A stretch of 64,000 bases of DNA from Anisus vortex (taxonomy: Eukaryota > Mollusca > Gastropoda > Planorbidae). Positions 59,401 through 64,000 of this stretch are shown one piece after another. The position numbers were made by a program, and so were the translations under genes. Numbering within the stretch: the stretch's first letter is position 1; every line of letters starts with the position of its first letter. Where the stretch lies: assembly GCA_949126835.1 (NCBI GenBank), contig OX421507.1, positions 32,688,882 to 32,752,881 on the forward strand, given 5' to 3'. Below the pieces are notes generated by a model. It ran no database searches and was not told the DNA's origin. It saw nothing but the letters and a program-made list of their open reading frames with translations.

Positions 59401-59689
59401 TTGCTCCCCCGCCGTCTCTCTCCTTATCATCGCCGACGTAGCTGTGGACACTCTCCTGGCTGGAAAATCCGGAAGTGACCGTTTCTCCGAGACCGCTAGT
59501 CTCGGTGGAGCTCTGGGCGTGGAGCCTATTCAGGCTAGGAACTCTCTCCAAACTGGTGCTGCCGTGTGACGCGTCCGGACTGAGAAAGTTTGCCGTGTTA
59601 CGCGCGTGGGCGACGCTAACATTACCGCCGTCTTGGGACCTTCCCCGCCTTAACCGCTCCCCGGTTTCCTCTCTGATCTTTCTTGACAT
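56473..59689 (-). CDS. Large 5' coding exon: disordered cytoplasmic region plus one TM segment
   Basis: A 1072-codon exon, from ATG at 59687-59689 to a donor (CATG, then GTAAGT) at 56473/56472, leaving phase 1. I do not recognise the gene. Residues 1 to about 800 are rich in Ser, Arg, Glu and Gly, with poly-Gly near 800 and short tandem RSFSSRE repeats near 270, and are probably disordered. About 930-1040 is basic and helical (SYRRRLEKMERSEALDSEVV, later LSAEQWHALQEFWEHH). Residues 1047-1065 (YLGVAISVLALIFMLISIV) form one hydrophobic helix, followed by NNDWLTH. A helix followed by a short polar W-containing start of an outer loop resembles the first segment of claudin/PMP22/stargazin-like four-helix proteins. 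That is inference; later exons would settle it. The start is the first ATG of the frame, preceded by GA-rich leader. GC content is higher than in the flanks, and the frame is non-repetitive over 3.2 kb, which supports a real gene. Confidence 0.85.
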
Positions 59690-59775
59690 CGCTCCTTTCT
59701 CTCTCTTTCTCTCTCACACGCTCCTTCTCTCTCTCTCTCTCTCACACGCTCCTTCTCTCTCTCTCCCTCACCACC
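59690..59775 (-). promoter_or_regulatory. GA-rich leader directly upstream of the start codon
   Basis: On the minus strand, (GA)n tracts are separated by AAGGAGCGTGTGAGAGA blocks. About three loose units end with AAAGGAGCG immediately before the ATG. GA tracts are common in animal 5' leaders and promoters and can bind GAGA-type factors. No function is shown here. Confidence 0.5.
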
Positions 59776-60149
59776 GTATGTGTGTACCCACAAATTAATT
59801 ATTTACCATTCACTCTAAGACACGTTACATAGATTCCTGTCCGTTCTATAAATAGTTTTTGCCTCATTTTCGGTCTAGTTTTTTGTTGTTACATTTCTGC
59901 TGTAACTATAGACATGATTATTTCCCCCTATGTCCATCTAGTGATGTTGTTTTATATTTACCGAAATGCGCCAGTCAAGCCTGGGGAAAAAAAATAGAGG
60001 GTTTGGAAAAGAGGAGAAAACTCTCCCACAAAAAAAAAAACAAGAGAAAGCGAGTTGTCTCCTCATTGGTTGCTGGCATTACCTCTTCACCACACCAATA
60101 CTCACAAATGTGACGCGTAAAAGCACAACCCGTTTAATGGGAAATTCAC

Positions 60150-60195
60150 ACGACCCTGTTGTAGCCAAGTGGTATAACCGAACATGCCTAATACT
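60150..60195 (+). mobile_element. tRNA A-box-like remnant
   Basis: TGTTGTAGCCAAGTGGTATA resembles the A-box half of a tRNA or SINE head. No B-box is found at the expected distance, so this is at most a fragment. Confidence 0.25.
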
Positions 60196-60639
60196 AGAAC
60201 GGTATTGTTAGTCCTCGAAGAGAATGAGAGAGTCTGTAAGACATAGAAATCTATAACTTTGTGTCAAGTTTGCATAAATTAGGAGTCTATTTTAAGTCTT
60301 GTCTTTTAGCACATGTAGTCAAAAATTTCTGTTCAAAAGATGATTTCAGTCTATTGTTTTACTAAACTTCCACAAAAGTCTGTTACAGCTTCATTTTTTC
60401 TAATTTCTTTGTTCAGTTGCACAATTTTTCGGTTACCGTTTTTTATTCCTGGGTTGTTTTAGAGTTTGTTGTTATGTTCATGTGGGTTTCTTGAATTAGT
60501 GGGAAAAGCAAGACAACTTTGATCGATGTTGCTCGCTCAGATCAAAACGCACTATAAGCAGAAGATGCTATCCGCCAGAAAGACAATCTGACGTCTAAAT
60601 AGCCGAGGTCCGCTCAGCATGAGTGATGGCGCTACTATC

Positions 60640-60797
60640 TCCGGCACAGCTACGTCATCGCTCGTGACCTTTGAGAGGTGGGCGGGGTGACAGGAAGGGA
60701 GGTAACCGTGGAGTTTGGAGAAATAAAACCCTGACAACAGCAGGTTTAGCCTTTTCGTAGACGGCCTTCCCATGACAGTTGATTGTGTGGCCCTGTA
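60640..60797 (-). promoter_or_regulatory. Possible promoter or 5' exon of the minus-strand gene
   Basis: On the minus strand, CTTTTTTTTTTCTTACAG ends at 60793 and is an excellent 3' splice site, followed by GGCCACACAATCAACTGTC and an ATG at 60773 with a 73-codon frame to 60552. The same stretch holds GTGGGCGGGG at 60679-60688 (GC-box) and TACGTCATCG at 60651 (CRE-like). It could be an internal 5' UTR or small coding exon joining to the exon at 59689, or a promoter with a chance acceptor. I see no clear donor. Confidence 0.3.
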
Positions 60798-61200
60798 AGA
60801 AAAAAAAAAGAAAAATTAAAAATTAATTTAATCGTAATAATACAACAAGTAAAGCAAAATGTACATATTTATATTGTAAACGGAAAGAATTACACTATAC
60901 GATTAAACAGAAATAAATAAAGTGTTTAAAGGTATAAAGATAATTAAATCTGAATAATAGTATAGCTCTTAATATAAGGCTCTTGTGATAGCTGTAGTGG
61001 ACTTAGAAAATATGGATTTAACTCTGACTAATGCCCTAAAGACAATGCTTATACAACTAGCCTAGGTGTTTAGACTAAGTACTTGACTCTGTGTTTGTCT
61101 ACTGTCTTAAATGTGTTCACATGGGCTTGGAAGCAGGTCTAAATACAACTTGAAACACATTTGGAAGTATGTCTAGAGTCTAGATAATGGTTAATACAAT

Positions 61201-62480
61201 GTATAGTACAGGTCTATATACATTTTGAATGGGTATAATTAAGGTCTAGATATATCTTTATTCAGGATATTTCACAGGTCTAGATATAACTTGATACATT
61301 GTATTTTACAGGTCAAGATATAACTTGATTCAGAGTATTTTACAGGTCTAGATATAACTTGATGCATTGTATTTTACAGGTCTAGATATAACTTGATTCA
61401 AGTTATGTTACAGGTCTAGATATAACTTGATACATTGTATTTTACAGGTATAGATATAACTTGATACATTGTATTTTACAGGTCTAGATATAACTTGATT
61501 CAGTGTATTTTACAGGTTTATATATAACTTGATACATTGTATTTTACAGGTCTAGATATAACTTGATTCAGTGTATTTTACAGGTCTAGATATAACTTGA
61601 TTCAGTGTATTTTACAGGTCTAGATATAACTTGATACATTGTGTTTTACAGGTCTAGATATAACTTGATTCAGTGTATTTTACAGGTCTAGATATAACTT
61701 GATTCAATGTATTTTACAGGTCTAGATATAACTTGATACATTGTATTTTACAGGTATAGATATAACTTGATACATTGTATTTTACAGGTCTAGATATAAC
61801 TTGATACATTGTAGTTTACAGGTATAGATATAACTTGATACATTGTGTTTTACAGGTCAAGATATAACTTGATACATTGTATTTTACAGGTCTAGATATA
61901 TCTTGATACATTGTGTTTTACAGGTCTAGATATAACTTGATACATTGTATTTTACAGGTATAGATATAACTTGATACATTGTAGTTTACAGGTATAGATA
62001 TAACTTGATACATTGTGTTTTACAGGTCTAGATATAACTTGATACATTGTAGTTTACAGGTATAGATATAACTTGATACATTGTGTTTTACAGGTCTAGA
62101 TATATCTTGATTCGGGGTATTTTACAGGTCTTGATATAACTTGATACATTGTATTTTACAGGTCAAGATATAACTTGATACATTGTATTTTACAGGTCAA
62201 GATATAACTTGATACATTGTATTTTACAGGTCAAGATATAACTTGATACATTGTATTTTACAGGTCAAGATATAACTTGATACATTGTATTTTACAGGTC
62301 AAGATATAACTTGATACATTGTATTTTACAGGTCAAGATATAACTTGATACATTGTATTTTACAGGTCAAGATATAACTTGATACATTGTATTTTACAGG
62401 TCAAGATATAACTTGATACATTGTATTTTACAGGTCAAGATATAACTTGATACATTGTATTTTACAGGTCTAGATATAGA
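61201..62480. repeat. 34-bp minisatellite array
   Basis: About 37 copies of a 34-bp unit with core CTAGATATAACTTGATACAT followed by TGTATTTTACAGGT. Variants GTCAAG, GTATAG, TTCAGTG and TGTGTTTT occur. The right third (62130-62460) is almost uniform with GTCAAG. Each unit includes TTTTACAGGT on the plus strand, which resembles a 3' splice site. Confidence 0.95.
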
Positions 62481-63146
62481 TTTACACGGTATTTTACAGA
62501 TATGGCATATGGTATTTTATCATCAACGGGATATGCGCTATACAAGCATAATTATTATTATTAATCATTATTATTATTAATATTATTTTATAGGTCTATT
62601 ATAGCTTAGGACAAGGTTGGTTTCAAAGCTGTCACAATAAAGCATGATACATGTATTTTTTAGCAGTACTAGATTCACCATTAAATTTTAAGGAAAATCA
62701 TTTCGTTCTTAGGGCTTTCGGGGAAGAAGGCACTAAAGAAACTATAGCATGTATTTATCCAGGCTAATCGTTCATGGCCTATGGCCTATAGTGTCATATA
62801 ATATAGTATCATATGGCTTATAGTGTCTTTTGGCTCATTGTGTCATATGGCTGATAGTGTCATTTGGCTCATTGTGTCATATGGCTGATAGTGTCATATG
62901 GTGCAAAACTGCAAATGGTGCAGCCGAACCATGATTTGCAAGAAGGTCCCTACATAAAAGTAATTATAGTGTAATCAAAGAACATGTAATTTGAAAAAAA
63001 AAAAGGTAAGAGAATGTTGAAAGTATATGTTGGATAGATGTTGGATTATGCTCAACCTTTTCGAAGTTTTTTTCTGTAAATACTGTCATGCGTTTTTTTT
63101 TCAGGGAGTCTTAAGTCAAGTTTCATGTCTAGGTATGAGGGATTAT
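62481..63146. other. Unassigned sequence with small tandem repeat
   Basis: A TTATTA-type simple repeat lies at about 62552-62590. At about 62768-62905, CATATGGCTGATAGTGT and TTTGGCTCATTGTGT alternate (unit about 38 bp, roughly 3.5 copies). The rest is unassigned. Confidence 0.6.
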
Positions 63147-63590
63147 TCTTTCTTCTTCTTCTTATTCTTCTTCTATCAGTCAGTCTGCAGAGCTGTTTGC
63201 TTTTTTGCAGTCAATGCCAGACAAACATATTTACATGTTTTTTTTCAGTTGTTCAATACTGCTGTATAGTGTGTTGGTAATGGTAGGTTGAAGGGGGAGC
63301 AGAGTGTATCTGAGGTAGGGTAGCTCAGGGCATTCAAGCAGGAAGTGGTCTACAGTTTCTTGAGGGCAGGGGCAGTGTCTGCAGTTAGGTGGGTGAGTTG
63401 GATTTATTCTATTTATGTGTGAGTTGAGTTCTACATGTCCTGTTCTCAACTGGAATATGGTGCATTGTTCTTTGAGGGGGGGGGGGGGGACTTTATGTTG
63501 TCTTGTTTGTTGGGATGATTCATTTCATTGTACATTTTTCTTCCAGTTGTTCCCTAAGCCCATTGATTTAGCCCTTCCTACTAAGGATTA
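63147..63590 (-). pseudogene. LINE ORF2 C-terminus, copy B with AGA tail
   Basis: Same family as the copy at 52751-53205. On the minus strand it reads GTTGRKMYN, later EQCTIFQLRTGHVELNSHIN, CRHCPCPQETVDHFLLECPE, and ends in the same CTGCAGACTGACTGATAG with an AAGAAGAAG tail. An in-frame TAG lies just before GTTGRK, and a long C run (13 or so) in the middle shifts the frame. Everything upstream is missing. Confidence 0.8.
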
Positions 63591-63708
63591 TTTTTTTTAA
63601 AGTATAGAAACTTGTTTTAGATTGCATACTATATTGAATGGTGGTTGATTTTTGCTGTAGCTAAAGAAAGTGTACACTGTATTTTCTTTATTTATATTAA
63701 TTTTCCTT

Positions 63709-63908
63709 AGCTGATGTAGTGAGCTGATGTAGTGAGCTGATGTAGTGAGCTGATGTAGTGAGCTGATGTAGTGAGCTGATGTAGTGAGCTGATGCAGTGA
63801 GCTGATGCAGTGAGCTGATGCAGTGAGCTGATGCAGTGAGCTGATGCAGTGAGCTGATGCAGTGAGCTGATGCAGAGAGCTGATGCAGTGAGCTGATGTA
63901 GTGAGCTG
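63709..63908. repeat. 13-bp minisatellite array
   Basis: About 15 copies of AGCTGATGTAGTG. The first six or so read ATGTAG and most later ones ATGCAG. One copy has AGAGAG. The minus strand reads an open His/Ser/Leu-rich repeat through the array. Confidence 0.95.
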
Positions 63909-64000
63909 TGCTTTGTTTAGTCTGGTTATTTATAGTTGAGAATTTCTCTGTTATCCATATCATTAGGTCCTTTGCATATACTGCATCCATATACTGCATC

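Larger units (their letters stand above)
59776..61200. other. Upstream region of the minus-strand gene, mostly unassigned
   Basis: Contains a possible acceptor and GC-box/CRE cluster (60640-60797, listed separately) and an A-box-like tRNA remnant near 60158-60182. A TATAAATAG lies on the plus strand at about 59847. Poly-A/T runs occur near 60020 and 60800. From about 61125, weak copies of the 34-bp repeat appear. No second coding gene is supported. Confidence 0.45.

Noticed and set aside
56570..59800. Plus-strand open frames opposite the large exon
   Set aside because: Short shadow frames of the minus-strand coding exon with no motifs of their own.
59847..59855. TATAAATAG as the TATA box of the large gene
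   Set aside because: It is oriented on the plus strand, away from the minus-strand gene, and no plus-strand gene follows.

Overview
This window looks like an AT-rich intergenic and intronic stretch of an animal nuclear genome. It has no operons, ribosome binding sites, or dense long genes. What it does show is non-LTR retrotransposon 3' ends, tRNA-derived SINEs, a spliced gene with a consensus GTAAGT donor, and microsatellites. A lophotrochozoan, possibly a heterobranch (freshwater) snail, is my best guess, but that rests on general repeat style and not on a diagnostic gene.

The dominant feature is tandem repetition. I count about 36 minisatellite arrays, nearly all with unrelated units of 12 to 61 bp. 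Added together they cover roughly 36 kb, a little over half of the window. The largest are a 32-bp array (31961-40851, about 8.9 kb), a 30-bp array (43124-46491), a 28-bp array (4611-7890), a 42/47-bp array (18601-21245), a 48-bp array (27533-29699), a 40/48-bp array (16091-17637), a 23-bp array (41356-42709) and a 34-bp array (61201-62480). Several carry higher-order structure, meaning blocks of many units duplicated as a whole. Almost all long open frames here are by-products of these arrays and are not annotated as genes.

Between the arrays lie decayed mobile elements. There are five LINE 3'-end pseudogenes (9426-9925, 26248-26358, 54690-55012 on +; 52751-53205 and 63147-63590 on -). The last two belong to one family with an AGA-type tail. 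There is also a family of about 250-bp tRNA-headed SINEs (17833-18036 on +; 42795-43052, 48000-48248, 53281-53486 and a worn copy at 50805-50896 on -; a diverged copy at 8495-8760 on +) and other tRNA-like elements.

The one convincing host gene is on the minus strand at 56473-59689. It is a large 5' coding exon of 1072 codons that encodes a long, Ser/Arg-rich, probably disordered cytoplasmic region, then a basic helical stretch, then a single hydrophobic segment, and it ends at a splice donor. The rest of the protein must lie in exons further left. I recognise none of them, so part or all of the array-rich region to the left may be intronic. A splice-acceptor-like site and GC-box/CRE-like motifs at 60650-60800 may belong to its 5' end. 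I found no CRISPR array, rRNA, intact tRNA gene or intact transposon.
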